Shown here piece by piece: positions 42,320 through 51,681 of a stretch of 64,000 nucleotides of DNA. A model generated the notes under the pieces. That model worked only from the letters and a program-made list of their open reading frames with translations. It was not told where the DNA came from and did not search any database. Each line of letters begins with the position of its first letter. Position 1 is the first letter of the stretch. The DNA is from Lentiprolixibacter aurantiacus. GTDB taxonomy: Bacteria; Bacteroidota; Bacteroidia; Flavobacteriales; Flavobacteriaceae. The translations under genes and the position numbers were made by a program. The stretch lies in the NCBI RefSeq assembly GCF_026241225.1, contig NZ_JAPFQP010000001.1, positions 186,001 through 250,000 of the forward strand, read 5' to 3'.

Positions 42320-44224
42320 TTATTTCACATTAGTGAGTATCAGGGCATCCCTCTCCTTCAGCAGGAGACTGCCCGTCCAATCAAGAATTTCTCCTGAAAT
42401 TATGTTGCGCATCCGTTTTCCTTCAAGGTCCATTTCTGCGAAGCGGGATAAATCCAGTTCAACCGTTTTTTTATTTTTATTCAAGATTAGCACCACCTTA
42501 CTATCCCCCAGAAATCGAAACAGCACATAAACCCCATCATTGGGGGCAAAATGTTTTGTACGTCCACCATGCAGGACTTTTTCTTCCTTGCGGAATTGCA
42601 GGATTTTTTTCAGGAATTGCTGCATTTCCTTTTGTTCCGATGTTAGCCCTTCCCCTGTAAAAGCATTTACGGAATCCCCTTCCCAGCCTCCGGGAAAATC
42701 GGACCGGATCAGCCCATGACTATCCGGTTTTGCAGTATTTTCCATCAGGATCTCCGTGCCGTAGTATACTTGGGGTATCCTCGGTGCAATGAGCACAAAG
42801 GCCAGTGCCATTCTGGCAAGCACCGGGTCTTCATTTACCTGGGTAAAAACACGGTCCATATCATGATTATCAGCGAAGAGCAACAAATCCTCTGGGGTTG
42901 CATAATGGAAGTCATTTGCCAAAGCCTCATACAACCGGATCAGCCCGCTATTCCAGTCTTCCTCTTCCACGAGTGATTCCACCAGCGTACGCTGCATGGG
43001 AAAATCCATTGTGGACTTCAAATAAGACCGGTACCCGTCTTTGTTTGGCATCCCATCCTGCCAGTAAGCCACTAGCAGGGGGTTGTAACTCCATTCTTCT
43101 CCCACTATGGAAAAATCCGGGTACTCTAGCATGATGCGTTTTGCCCAGCTGGCCATAAAGTGTTTGTCCGGATAAGGATAAGTATCCTGGCGTATTCCAC
43201 CAAGGCCCAAAGTCTCAATCCACCAGATACTGTTTTGTATAATGTAGTTGGCTAAAAAAGTGTTCTCCTGATTTAGATCGGGCATGGCCGTTACAAACCA
43301 CCCGTCAACCATAAGATCTTTATCGTACCTAGATGCATAGGGGTCCTGGTGCGTGGTCCTCCTGTGGTTGGAGGTTTTTACGTCTTTACCATTTTCAAAG
43401 GCAGACTGGTCGTTTATCCAGTCCGAAAAGGGCAGGTCTTGCATCCACCAGTGGTAAAGCCCGCAATGGTTGGCCACCTGGTCCATGATGAGTTTGATTC
43501 CTTTCTCCCTTGCTTTATCTGCCAGCTCACGGTAGTCCCCCAATGTTCCGAACCTGGGATCTACCCGGTAAAAATCTGTTATGGCATAACCGTGGTAGGA
43601 TTGTTCCGGCATATCGTTTTCAAGCAGCGGACTGGGCCAGATGGCTGTAAATCCCATATCGGAAATGTAATCCAGATGGTTGATGACACCCCTAATATCC
43701 CCTCCGTGCCTGGCGTAATCATCTTTTCGGTCTATAGCTTTCTCACGCATAGCGGGCTCCTCATCATTATCCTTAACGCCATTGGCAAAACGATCAGGGG
43801 TAATCAGGTAAATGGCATCCTTCGCTGAAAAACCGGTAAAAACCGAGGAATCATGTTCGCGTTCCCGCAATTCATATGTAAATGTACGGGGAGCTTTGCC
43901 AGGCTGCTCCAACTCAAACTCCAGCTGGCAGGCTGGAGTTCCCTCTTGGATTATAAGGTCCAGAAACAGGTAATTGGGACTATCAGCTCTGTGTATTGCC
44001 TCCAGGCTAACCTGAGAATGATCTAGTTTTGCGCTACCCTGCCCTATTCCATCCCCATATAGTAGCAGTTGCAGCTTCTGGTCTTCAAACCCCACCCACC
44101 AGTTGGGTGGTTCTATCCGCTCTACCTGGGCTAAACCCATATTCACAGCTGAAATGAAAACAAAGAACAGAAACCCATAACGGGAGAACTGAGAACACCC
44201 CTGGGATTCTGATCCTTTACCCAT
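42320..44224 (-). CDS. GH13 neopullulanase/cyclomaltodextrinase-like enzyme, exported
   Basis: The 634-residue enzyme has a signal peptide (cleavage near ...NMGLAQ, 32). An N-terminal beta domain (about 35-125) of the maltogenic-amylase/SusA type follows, and then the GH13 barrel: LIMDQVANH (245-253), GIRQDTYPYP with nucleophile Asp347, IVGEEW with acid/base Glu376, and LLFADNHDMD. By position and structure it resembles SusA, a periplasmic neopullulanase that breaks down maltodextrins. It starts one base after the stop of the GH65 gene. Confidence 0.93.
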   Translation of the reverse strand: MGKGSESQGCSQFSRYGFLFFVFISAVNMGLAQVERIEPPNWWVGFEDQKLQLLLYGDGIGQGSAKLDHSQVSLEAIHRADSPNYLFLDLIIQEGTPACQLEFELEQPGKAPRTFTYELREREHDSSVFTGFSAKDAIYLITPDRFANGVKDNDEEPAMREKAIDRKDDYARHGGDIRGVINHLDYISDMGFTAIWPSPLLENDMPEQSYHGYAITDFYRVDPRFGTLGDYRELADKAREKGIKLIMDQVANHCGLYHWWMQDLPFSDWINDQSAFENGKDVKTSNHRRTTHQDPYASRYDKDLMVDGWFVTAMPDLNQENTFLANYIIQNSIWWIETLGLGGIRQDTYPYPDKHFMASWAKRIMLEYPDFSIVGEEWSYNPLLVAYWQDGMPNKDGYRSYLKSTMDFPMQRTLVESLVEEEDWNSGLIRLYEALANDFHYATPEDLLLFADNHDMDRVFTQVNEDPVLARMALAFVLIAPRIPQVYYGTEILMENTAKPDSHGLIRSDFPGGWEGDSVNAFTGEGLTSEQKEMQQFLKKILQFRKEEKVLHGGRTKHFAPNDGVYVLFRFLGDSKVVLILNKNKKTVELDLSRFAEMDLEGKRMRNIISGEILDWTGSLLLKERDALILTNVK

Positions 44225-44225
44225 C

Positions 44226-46532
44226 TCATGCGTAGGTTACTGCGTTGGAGTTCAACACCAGTCGTTTTCCGTTTACCCGAATGGACATTTCCTCAGCTCC
44301 TTCCAGTTCAAATGAAGAGCCGGATTTCGTAACATTGACCGTAATGATCCTGCTGCGGAAATTGATCTTAAAGGAATAAGATTCCCATTCTTCAGGAATG
44401 CGAGGATTAAAGCTGAGTTTATCGTCCCGGATACGCATCCCGCCAAAACCTTCCACCACGCTCATCCAGGTACCCGCCATGGAGGTAATGTGCAGGCCTT
44501 CTTCCACCTCCTTGTTGTAATCGTCCAGGTCCAGGCGGGAAGTCCTCAGGTAAAACTGGTATGCCTGATCCATCCTGTCCAGTTTAGCCGCCTGTATACT
44601 GTGTACACAGGGAGACAGGGAAGACTCGTGCACAGTGAATGGCTCATAGAAATCGAAATGCCTTTCCAGTTCATCCAATGTAAAGTGGTCTTCAAAGAAA
44701 TAGAATCCCTGAAGCACATCTGCCTGTTTGATATAAGGGGATCGCAGGATCCTGTCCCAGCTCCATTTCTGGTTAATAGGTCGGTTAGACCGATCCAGGT
44801 CTTCCACGGTAACCAGTTCCTTATCCAGAAAACCATCCTGCTGCAAATAAATATTGTATTCTTCCGAGCGTGGGAAATACAGGTTCTCGGCAACGGTAGA
44901 CCAGCCTTCCAGTTCCGCAGCGGTTAATTTGGTATGGCCCATGATGCGACCGTGGTCTTCCGGATAGCCTTCTTTCACTTTCTGGATTTGCTCTAGTGCG
45001 TATTGTATACACCAGCGGGCGGTATAATTGGTGTACCAGTTGTTGTTCACATTGTTCTCGTACTCATTGGGTCCGGTTACTCCAAGGATAACATATTTGT
45101 TCCGGAATTTTGAAAAAGTAGCGCGCTGGTACCAGAAGCGGGCAATCCCGATCAGGACTTCCAGTCCCATCTCCGGGATATAGGAATAGTCGCCGGTGTA
45201 ACGGTAATAATTGTAAATCGCAAATGCAATAGCTCCATTTCGGTGTATCTCTTCAAAGGTAATCTCCCATTCATTATGGCATTCTTCACCGTTCATAGTT
45301 ACCATAGGATAGAGTGCAGCCCCATTTTCAAATCCGAGCTTTTCAGCATTCTCAATAGCCTTATCCAGCTGGTTGTATCTATACTGTAAAAGGTTGCGGG
45401 CAACGTGGTGGTCCTTGGTGGCCATATAAAAAGGTATACAATACGCCTCCGTATCCCAGTAAGTACTACCCCCGTATTTCTCACCTGTAAAGCCTTTGGG
45501 GCCAATATTGAGTCGGGAATCCGTTCCCAGGTAGGTCTGGTTAAGGTGGAAGATATTGAACCGGATACCCTGCTGTGCTTTCTGGTCGCCTTTGATGGTG
45601 ATATCGCTCATTTCCCATATTTTGGCCCAGGCATCGGCCTGTTCGGCTAGTAATTGGTCAAATCCTTTATCCCGAGCCATAGACAGGGTTTCCTTTGCAG
45701 CCTGTATCAGGGCATCCGCCTTATGATTTCGGGATACGGTATAGCCTGCAAACTTTACGAGCTGAACAGCCTCTCCCTTTTCTGCCCTAACCGCATATGA
45801 ATGCGTTACCTTCAAGGGTTCCTGATTGAGTTCGGGTTCTGTTTCCTGCTCTTCCCCACCTTTAAAAAGAAGGTTGTCCATAAAGGTGCAGGTTTCAAAA
45901 TGCGTCTTCATGGTATGGGCCTCTATGAATGCCTGCCTGCCTTCGGAAAGCACTTCGGTGGTATTCCAGAACTGGTCGTCCCAGTTGCTGTCCTCGTTCT
46001 TTATTCCGCTATCGAGATAGGGTTTAAAGACAACCTCTGCTGCCTTGTTAAGTGGTGTCACGCTATACCGGATTGCACCCAGTTCGTCCTGCACCAGACT
46101 AAGGAAGCGCAGTACATTTACGTCAATCTGGATTCCATTTGGCAGGGTAGCCTTGAATGTCCTTTGGTACCAGCCCTCCTTCATATTTAGTTCCCTTCTG
46201 AAATCTGAGACCGATTTACAAGTGTTGAGATCGAGCACCTCCCCATTAATCTCCACGTCAATGCCAATCCAACTGGGGGCATTGAGCACCTTGGCAAAAT
46301 ACTCCGGGTATCCATTCTTCCACCAGCCCACCCGGGTTTTGTCGGGATAGTATACCCCGGCAATGTAACTTCCCTGGAAGGTGGATCCGGTGTAGCGCTC
46401 TTCAAAATTAGCCCTTTGCCCCATGGCCCCATTGCCAAGGCTGAAAAGGCTTTCGGACGACTTTACCTGTTCCGGGTCGAATCCTTCTTCAATAATAGAC
46501 CAGTTATCCGGTTTAATATAATCCTGATTCAT
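44226..46532 (-). CDS. GH65 family phosphorylase, probably maltose phosphorylase
   Basis: A 768-residue inverting GH65 enzyme without a signal peptide. VTGPNEYENNVNNNW, with the acid Glu at about 490, is the family's catalytic block, and QKWSWDRILRSPYIKQADVL and SSLSPCVHS are further conserved blocks. It probably uses phosphate to split maltose into glucose and beta-glucose 1-phosphate in the cytoplasm. The beta-phosphoglucomutase gene immediately upstream (2 bp) handles that product, which strongly supports the assignment. Trehalose or kojibiose phosphorylase are the alternatives. Confidence 0.93.
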   Translation of the reverse strand: MNQDYIKPDNWSIIEEGFDPEQVKSSESLFSLGNGAMGQRANFEERYTGSTFQGSYIAGVYYPDKTRVGWWKNGYPEYFAKVLNAPSWIGIDVEINGEVLDLNTCKSVSDFRRELNMKEGWYQRTFKATLPNGIQIDVNVLRFLSLVQDELGAIRYSVTPLNKAAEVVFKPYLDSGIKNEDSNWDDQFWNTTEVLSEGRQAFIEAHTMKTHFETCTFMDNLLFKGGEEQETEPELNQEPLKVTHSYAVRAEKGEAVQLVKFAGYTVSRNHKADALIQAAKETLSMARDKGFDQLLAEQADAWAKIWEMSDITIKGDQKAQQGIRFNIFHLNQTYLGTDSRLNIGPKGFTGEKYGGSTYWDTEAYCIPFYMATKDHHVARNLLQYRYNQLDKAIENAEKLGFENGAALYPMVTMNGEECHNEWEITFEEIHRNGAIAFAIYNYYRYTGDYSYIPEMGLEVLIGIARFWYQRATFSKFRNKYVILGVTGPNEYENNVNNNWYTNYTARWCIQYALEQIQKVKEGYPEDHGRIMGHTKLTAAELEGWSTVAENLYFPRSEEYNIYLQQDGFLDKELVTVEDLDRSNRPINQKWSWDRILRSPYIKQADVLQGFYFFEDHFTLDELERHFDFYEPFTVHESSLSPCVHSIQAAKLDRMDQAYQFYLRTSRLDLDDYNKEVEEGLHITSMAGTWMSVVEGFGGMRIRDDKLSFNPRIPEEWESYSFKINFRSRIITVNVTKSGSSFELEGAEEMSIRVNGKRLVLNSNAVTYA

Positions 46533-46533
46533 T

Positions 46534-47190
46534 CTATATATGTACTAGTTGTTTAATAAATTTTATATCGATCTCAGTAAAATCCTTAAAAACATGCTGT
46601 GCTTCTGACAGGACCCCGGGGTCTCCGATCCCAACGCTTATCATATCTGCTGAATTTGCAGCCTCAATCCCGGCAACAGCGTCTTCAAAAACCACACAGT
46701 TTTCTGGTGACACCTGTATATCCCTGGCTGCGATCAGAAATACTTCCGGATCCGGTTTTGCCCGGGTAACCTTGTTGCCATCCACAACCGTGTCAAAATA
46801 AGACAATAGATCCACTTTTTCCAATATTGGAATGGCATTTTTACTCGCCGAGCCTAACGCCATGGGCACATGGTTTTCTTTGAGGAAATTCAGGACCCTG
46901 GGCACATCAGGCAAAATTTCGGAGGCGTCCATTCTGGCGATGTAGGAAAGGTAGTCTTCGTTTTTCTCATGAAGCCATTGCTCAAACTGAGCCTCATCCA
47001 CCGTTATGCCACCCAGTTCAAGAAGGATCTCCAGGCACCTGCGACGGCTTACTCCCTTAAAGGCCTCGTTCTGTTCTTCGGTAAAATCAAACCCAAGTTC
47101 ATTGGCAAGGTTCTTCCAGGCCAGGTAATGGTATTTGGCGGTGTCCACAATAACCCCATCCAAATCAAAAATAAATCCCCGTTTCCCCAT
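46534..47190 (-). CDS. pgmB: Beta-phosphoglucomutase
   Basis: The 218-residue HAD enzyme converts beta-glucose 1-phosphate to glucose 6-phosphate. FIFDLDGVIVDT contains the nucleophile Asp9 and the acid/base Asp11. LGSASKNAIPILEK is motif II, and FEDAVAGIEAANSA the metal-binding motif. I chose the ATG at 47190, which places the first strand directly after it; a longer start at 47232 would overlap the LacI gene. It sits between lacI-type regulator and GH65 gene in a single operon. Confidence 0.95.
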   Translation of the reverse strand: MGKRGFIFDLDGVIVDTAKYHYLAWKNLANELGFDFTEEQNEAFKGVSRRRCLEILLELGGITVDEAQFEQWLHEKNEDYLSYIARMDASEILPDVPRVLNFLKENHVPMALGSASKNAIPILEKVDLLSYFDTVVDGNKVTRAKPDPEVFLIAARDIQVSPENCVVFEDAVAGIEAANSADMISVGIGDPGVLSEAQHVFKDFTEIDIKFIKQLVHI

Positions 47191-47209
47191 ATTTGGCTTA
47201 ACTAAATAA

Positions 47210-48235
47210 TTAATCTGTTGATTCCCTATCAATAATACTAGCCTTAATTACCTCAGTAATGTACTCAGGCTCATCCATATCCCGAAAATCGGCTTCTATG
47301 CGATCCACCAGCAATCGGGCTGCTGTTTCACCCATAAGCTCACCGTGCTGGGCAATAGAAGTAAGTGAGGGAATGGAATATCTGGAAAGAATCCCGTCAG
47401 TAAAGCCAATTACCGCAACATCCTGAGGTATGCGCTTACCCTGACTTTGTAGATGCCTCATACTGCGTACAGCGTAAATTTCATTCACGCAAAGGACGGC
47501 ATCGGGATTTGTTCGTCTAAAGAATCCTTCGCTTAAGTTTTCCTCATGATACATATGTGGCAAAACCAGAACCAATTCCTCATCCACAGGCAGGCTATGT
47601 TCCCGTAAAGCCCTGTAATATCCTTCTGCCCGCTTCTCACTGACATTAAAATGTGCTTCGGAAGTTAATAGGGCGATGCGCTTGCGACCTGAGTTTATCA
47701 TTTTCTTTACCGCGAGGTAGGCTGCCTCTTCATCATTGATAACCACTTTGTCACAGGCCACCTCGTCGGTTACCCTGTCAAACAACACAAGGGGGATGCC
47801 CTGATCGGTTACTTGTCTGAGATGGTTGTAATCGTTTTTTAGCTGGGTTCCCGCAGAAAGGGCCATAATAAATCCGTCGATACTGCCATTAGCCAACATT
47901 TCCATATTGATCACCTCCTTGTCGAATGATTCATCGGAGATGCAGGCAATAACGTTGTATCCGCGGGCATTGGCGTATTTCTCTATACCGTGAAAGACAG
48001 TGGTGAAAAAATGATGGACAATATCCGGCAGGATTACCCCGATATTCTTGGTCCTCTTGTTTTTGAGGCTGATCGCGATGTTATTGGGACGGTAATTGTA
48101 CAGCCTGGCAAATGCCTGTACCTTCTCTTTTGTATCCCTGCTAATTTCCTCACTGTTCTTCAAAGCTTTTGAAACAGTAGAAATGGAAACATCGAGTTCC
48201 CTGGCAATATCCTTAAGTGTTATCTTTCGCTTCAA
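47210..48235 (-). CDS. LacI-family regulator of the maltodextrin locus
   Basis: A 341-residue transcription factor. The helix-turn-helix ITLKDIARELDVSISTVSKAL (4-24) and hinge helix region (RPNNIAISLKNKRTKNIGVILP) bind DNA; the rest is a periplasmic-binding-protein-type sensor domain. It heads the minus-strand operon of maltose-using enzymes and faces susC across 371 bp. An 18-bp near-perfect palindrome at 48495-48512, with the central CG of LacI-family operators, is its likely site. The inducer is probably maltose or a maltodextrin. Confidence 0.95.
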   Translation of the reverse strand: MKRKITLKDIARELDVSISTVSKALKNSEEISRDTKEKVQAFARLYNYRPNNIAISLKNKRTKNIGVILPDIVHHFFTTVFHGIEKYANARGYNVIACISDESFDKEVINMEMLANGSIDGFIMALSAGTQLKNDYNHLRQVTDQGIPLVLFDRVTDEVACDKVVINDEEAAYLAVKKMINSGRKRIALLTSEAHFNVSEKRAEGYYRALREHSLPVDEELVLVLPHMYHEENLSEGFFRRTNPDAVLCVNEIYAVRSMRHLQSQGKRIPQDVAVIGFTDGILSRYSIPSLTSIAQHGELMGETAARLLVDRIEADFRDMDEPEYITEVIKASIIDRESTD

Positions 48236-48371
48236 GCTTTTTTTATAAGAAATTGTTCCGGACTGCCTTTAACATAAAAGGTGTTAAAGATATTTAAAAA
48301 AAATGGTAAAGAAATAATTATGGTAAGGATCAATAAGGGTCAGAAAGCGCCCGTAAATTATAGCTTCAAAG

Positions 48372-48400
48372 TTGACCGTATAAAAAAAATATTATATTTG
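48372..48400 (+). promoter_or_regulatory. Promoter of susC
   Basis: TTG at 48372-48374 (in GTTGACC) and TATATTTG at 48393-48400, with an 18-bp spacer, match the Bacteroidota promoter perfectly. Transcription would begin near 48407, leaving a leader of about 200 nt before the ATG at 48607. The same spacing occurs at the arginine operon. Confidence 0.72.
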
Positions 48401-48494
48401 TTCGGGTTTTGGCAATAAATTCACCCCCAAATTCAGGATAACATAATTTTTATATGCCATTATTATGTATCCGTCAGAACCAAAAAGTTATCAA

Positions 48495-48512
48495 CACGAA
48501 AACGGTTTCGTG
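48495..48512. promoter_or_regulatory. LacI-family operator upstream of susC
   Basis: CACGAAAACGGTTTCGTG is an 18-bp palindrome with a single mismatched pair and the central CG of LacI-family operators. It lies about 95 bp downstream of the proposed -7 box, inside the susC leader, where a bound repressor would act as a roadblock or serve a second, closer promoter. I assign it to the neighbouring LacI-type regulator by position; I see no second copy in the window. Confidence 0.65.
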
Positions 48513-48606
48513 CTTGATAGCCATTTATATTTAAATGTATTAACATTTATTTTATATATGTTTAACCCTTAGAATTAAAATTAACTAAACTTAAAATTAA
48601 CTATCT

Positions 48607-51600
48607 ATGAAGATTACGCTACTTAAAAGCTTTTTATTGGTTGGGGCCATTTTGTGCTTCGGACTGGTTGAAGCACAAGAAGTATCAGGTACGGTTACAG
48701 ATGCTAACGGTCCTTTACCAGGAGCTAGTGTTGTAGTGAAAGGTACTACTACTGGTACGCAAACAGACTTCGACGGTAACTACACCTTAAGTAACGTAGA
48801 TGCAAATGCTACGCTGGTCTTTAGTTACATTGGTTACAGTACGCAGGAAGTCCCTGTTAACGGAAGATCTACTATCAATGTAGTGCTGCAGGAAGACGCG
48901 CAGGCGCTGGATGAAGTAGTTATCATTGGTTATGGTACCACTACTGTTAAGGACGCTACCGGAGCAGTTGCCTCCGTATCATCGGAAGACTTTAACGGCG
49001 GGGTTATTTCATCTCCTGAGCAATTAATACAAGGTAAAACTGCCGGTGTTCAGATCACTCAATCCAGTGGTGAGCCTGGAGCAGGAATAGCTCTGAGAAT
49101 TCGAGGTACAGGTTCCGTTAGGGCCAACAACAGTCCTTTATTCGTTATTGACGGTGTCCCTGTTTCTAATGATGGTGTTACCTCAGGTACAGCTGACCTT
49201 GGTGTTGGTGACGCTGGTGCCAGAAACCCATTGAATTTCCTGAACCCTAATGATATTGAAAGCATGAGTATCCTGAAAGATGCTTCTGCTACTGCTATTT
49301 ATGGTTCCAGAGGTGCAAATGGTGTTGTGGTAATTACTACAAAATCAGGAAAAGCCGGAGGTGCACAAGGGCAATGGAATTTTTCCACTAACCTGAGCTT
49401 TGCTGGAACGGCAGACCGATACGACCTTTTAAGTGCAGATGAATTTGTTGAAAGGGGTGGTTCCGATCTAGGTGGTAATACTGATTGGCAGGATTACATC
49501 TTCAGGACTGCAGCCTCAACGGATAATAACTTGTCCTATGCCATGAATTACGGAAAAGGAAATGTAAGGGCAACCTTTGGATACGCCAAACAATTTGGTG
49601 TTATTGAAAACACCGAACTGGAACGTATTACAGGAAGGATAAACGCGAATCACAGATTTTTTGATGATAAATTAAGAGTAAGTCTGCAAGCGACTCTTTC
49701 CAGGGTAAATGACAAGTCTCCTTTTATAAGTAGAACATCCGGTAGTACCGGAGACTTACTGTCTGCTGCTTATTATTCCAACCCTACTTTGAATGCAGAC
49801 CCTGATTTCAATACCAATCCAGACAGAAACCCGGCAAACCTGTTGAAATACTACGATGACAATACTAATACGGATAGATTTCTCGGAAACCTGTCTTTTG
49901 AGTATGACATAACCGAGGAGTTTTCAGCTAAATTGACTTTAGGTATGGACACCTCTGAATCTGTCAGGGGTCAGGTTGTAGGGCCACAGATTGTAGCGAT
50001 AGATAATGGTGCAATCAATAATGGTAGGGCTGCGGTTAGTTATTTAGATACGGAAAGCCTTTTGATGGAATTGACAGCCACCTATAAAAAAGAGTTTGAA
50101 AATTCTTCTATAGATGCCCTGGTTGGTTATTCTTTCCAGGATTTTAACAGACAAGGGCAGTTCCTTTTGGGTCAGGGTTACGCGAGCTCAGATTTGAACC
50201 AAATCATATCCATTACCCAGGACACCTATAATTCCACAAAAAACCTTGCTGACAATTATCAGCAATATGGCATAGGTGTATTTCAAGATACTGGTGTACG
50301 GGAATTCAGAGTATTAAGCTTATTCCCGTCTCCTTCAGATAACTCTGTTCTACCTGTACCAGGTATTCCTATCGATGCATTTGGTGTTAATACTTTTGAT
50401 AACACAGATGAATTACAATCCTTCTTCGGGAGGGTTAACTATACCTTAATGGACAAGTACCTGTTCACTGCGACACTAAGGGCTGATGGATCTTCAAGGT
50501 TTGGTGGCAATAATCAGTATGGTTATTTCCCTTCTGCTGCTTTTGCCTGGAAAATCAATGAAGAAGATTTCATGGGAGATTCCTTCTCAACCCTGAAGTT
50601 GCGATTGAACTGGGGTATTACCGGTAACCAGGATGGTATTGGCTACGGTCAATTTGTAAACAGAACAAGGTGGGCAGATGGAGGAATTAACCCTAATTCG
50701 CAAATAAACACTCCGGCCACTTCTGAAGTAGCATTTGCCAACCCTGACCTCAAATGGGAAGAAACCACACAATACGGACTAGGTATCGATTTTGGCCTGG
50801 GTAATGACCGATTGACAGGTAATATTGATTTGTACAGGAAAGAAACAAGAGACATCCTATTGAATTTACCTGCGGTTCAGCCAGCAACAACTCCTTTTGT
50901 TTTCCAGAATGTTGATGCAGTAATTGTTAACCAGGGTATCGAATTTGGTGTGGATTATGATATTGTCCAATCCGAGGATTTCACCTGGAATGCTAACTTT
51001 AACATTGCATACAATGAAAACGAGTTAACCGAATACGACGGTCCTAACCTTCAGGCGGGTAATCTATTCGGGCAAGGATTAACAGGTGCAACAAGCCAGA
51101 TTTTAACAGAAGGCAGGTCTCTATTTACTTATAACTTACGTCTGGTTGATGATAACTTAAACGTAGATGCAGAGCCAACTATTCTAGACAAATCCGGTCT
51201 TCCAGATATCACTGCGGGATTCTCAACAAGTGCCTCCTACAAGAACTGGGATGCTTCCTTGTTCTTCTCGGGACAATTTGGCCATTATGTTTACAACAAC
51301 ACGGCAAATGCACTGTTTGCACTTCCTCAGATTGGAAGTAGAAACAATTTAAAAAGTGTTTTAGACAGGGGTGATAATTTATCTTCAACAAATCCAAGCA
51401 CCTACTTTTTAGAAAAAGGTGACTTTGTAAGACTTCAATCTGCTTCAATTTCTTATAATGTTCCTCTGAGTGGTGATGGAGCTTTAAAGAGTATGCGTCT
51501 TAGTTTGAATGGTCAAAACCTGTTTCTAATCACAGATTACAGTGGTCTGGACCCAGAGGTAAGTACGACTAATATACCAGCAAATGGATTGCCTTCCGCT

Positions 51601-51666
51601 TCCATTGATTACCTTCAGTATCCTAGACCAAGAACTTTTACATTAGGAGTTAACGTTACCTTTTAA
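48607..51666 (+). CDS. SusC-type TonB-dependent outer-membrane transporter
   Basis: The 1019-residue protein has a signal peptide (cleavage near 23, ...GLVEAQ). A carboxypeptidase-regulatory-like domain follows (about 26-98; GTVTDANGPLPGASVVVKG). The plug carries the SusC signature LDEVVIIGYGTTTVKDATGAV and MSILKDASATAIYGSRGANGVVVITTK. The large barrel ends ...TFTLGVNVTF. With the SusD partner 15 bp downstream it imports an alpha-glucan oligosaccharide across the outer membrane, judged from the adjoining maltose genes. Codons end in T/A more often than in neighbouring genes, as often seen in highly expressed genes. Confidence 0.96.
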   Translation: MKITLLKSFLLVGAILCFGLVEAQEVSGTVTDANGPLPGASVVVKGTTTGTQTDFDGNYTLSNVDANATLVFSYIGYSTQEVPVNGRSTINVVLQEDAQALDEVVIIGYGTTTVKDATGAVASVSSEDFNGGVISSPEQLIQGKTAGVQITQSSGEPGAGIALRIRGTGSVRANNSPLFVIDGVPVSNDGVTSGTADLGVGDAGARNPLNFLNPNDIESMSILKDASATAIYGSRGANGVVVITTKSGKAGGAQGQWNFSTNLSFAGTADRYDLLSADEFVERGGSDLGGNTDWQDYIFRTAASTDNNLSYAMNYGKGNVRATFGYAKQFGVIENTELERITGRINANHRFFDDKLRVSLQATLSRVNDKSPFISRTSGSTGDLLSAAYYSNPTLNADPDFNTNPDRNPANLLKYYDDNTNTDRFLGNLSFEYDITEEFSAKLTLGMDTSESVRGQVVGPQIVAIDNGAINNGRAAVSYLDTESLLMELTATYKKEFENSSIDALVGYSFQDFNRQGQFLLGQGYASSDLNQIISITQDTYNSTKNLADNYQQYGIGVFQDTGVREFRVLSLFPSPSDNSVLPVPGIPIDAFGVNTFDNTDELQSFFGRVNYTLMDKYLFTATLRADGSSRFGGNNQYGYFPSAAFAWKINEEDFMGDSFSTLKLRLNWGITGNQDGIGYGQFVNRTRWADGGINPNSQINTPATSEVAFANPDLKWEETTQYGLGIDFGLGNDRLTGNIDLYRKETRDILLNLPAVQPATTPFVFQNVDAVIVNQGIEFGVDYDIVQSEDFTWNANFNIAYNENELTEYDGPNLQAGNLFGQGLTGATSQILTEGRSLFTYNLRLVDDNLNVDAEPTILDKSGLPDITAGFSTSASYKNWDASLFFSGQFGHYVYNNTANALFALPQIGSRNNLKSVLDRGDNLSSTNPSTYFLEKGDFVRLQSASISYNVPLSGDGALKSMRLSLNGQNLFLITDYSGLDPEVSTTNIPANGLPSASIDYLQYPRPRTFTLGVNVTF

Positions 51667-51681
51667 AAAAAAAAATCGATT

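Larger units (their letters stand above)
48236..48606. other. Divergent intergenic region between the LacI gene and susC
   Basis: This 371-bp, A/T-rich gap holds the susC promoter (48372-48400) and a LacI-type operator (48495-48512), both listed separately. The roughly 200-nt untranslated leader of susC has an A/T-rich end (48520-48606). For the minus-strand gene I found only a one-mismatch -7 box (TATCTTTA on the minus strand, 48285-48292) and no -33 TTG. No riboswitch-like pattern or small gene was recognised. Confidence 0.7.

Noticed and set aside
48158-48176. TTCAAAGCTTTTGAA palindrome inside the LacI gene
   Set aside because: It lies in the codons of the conserved helix-turn-helix, has an AGCT centre rather than CG, and gives no sense as an operator.
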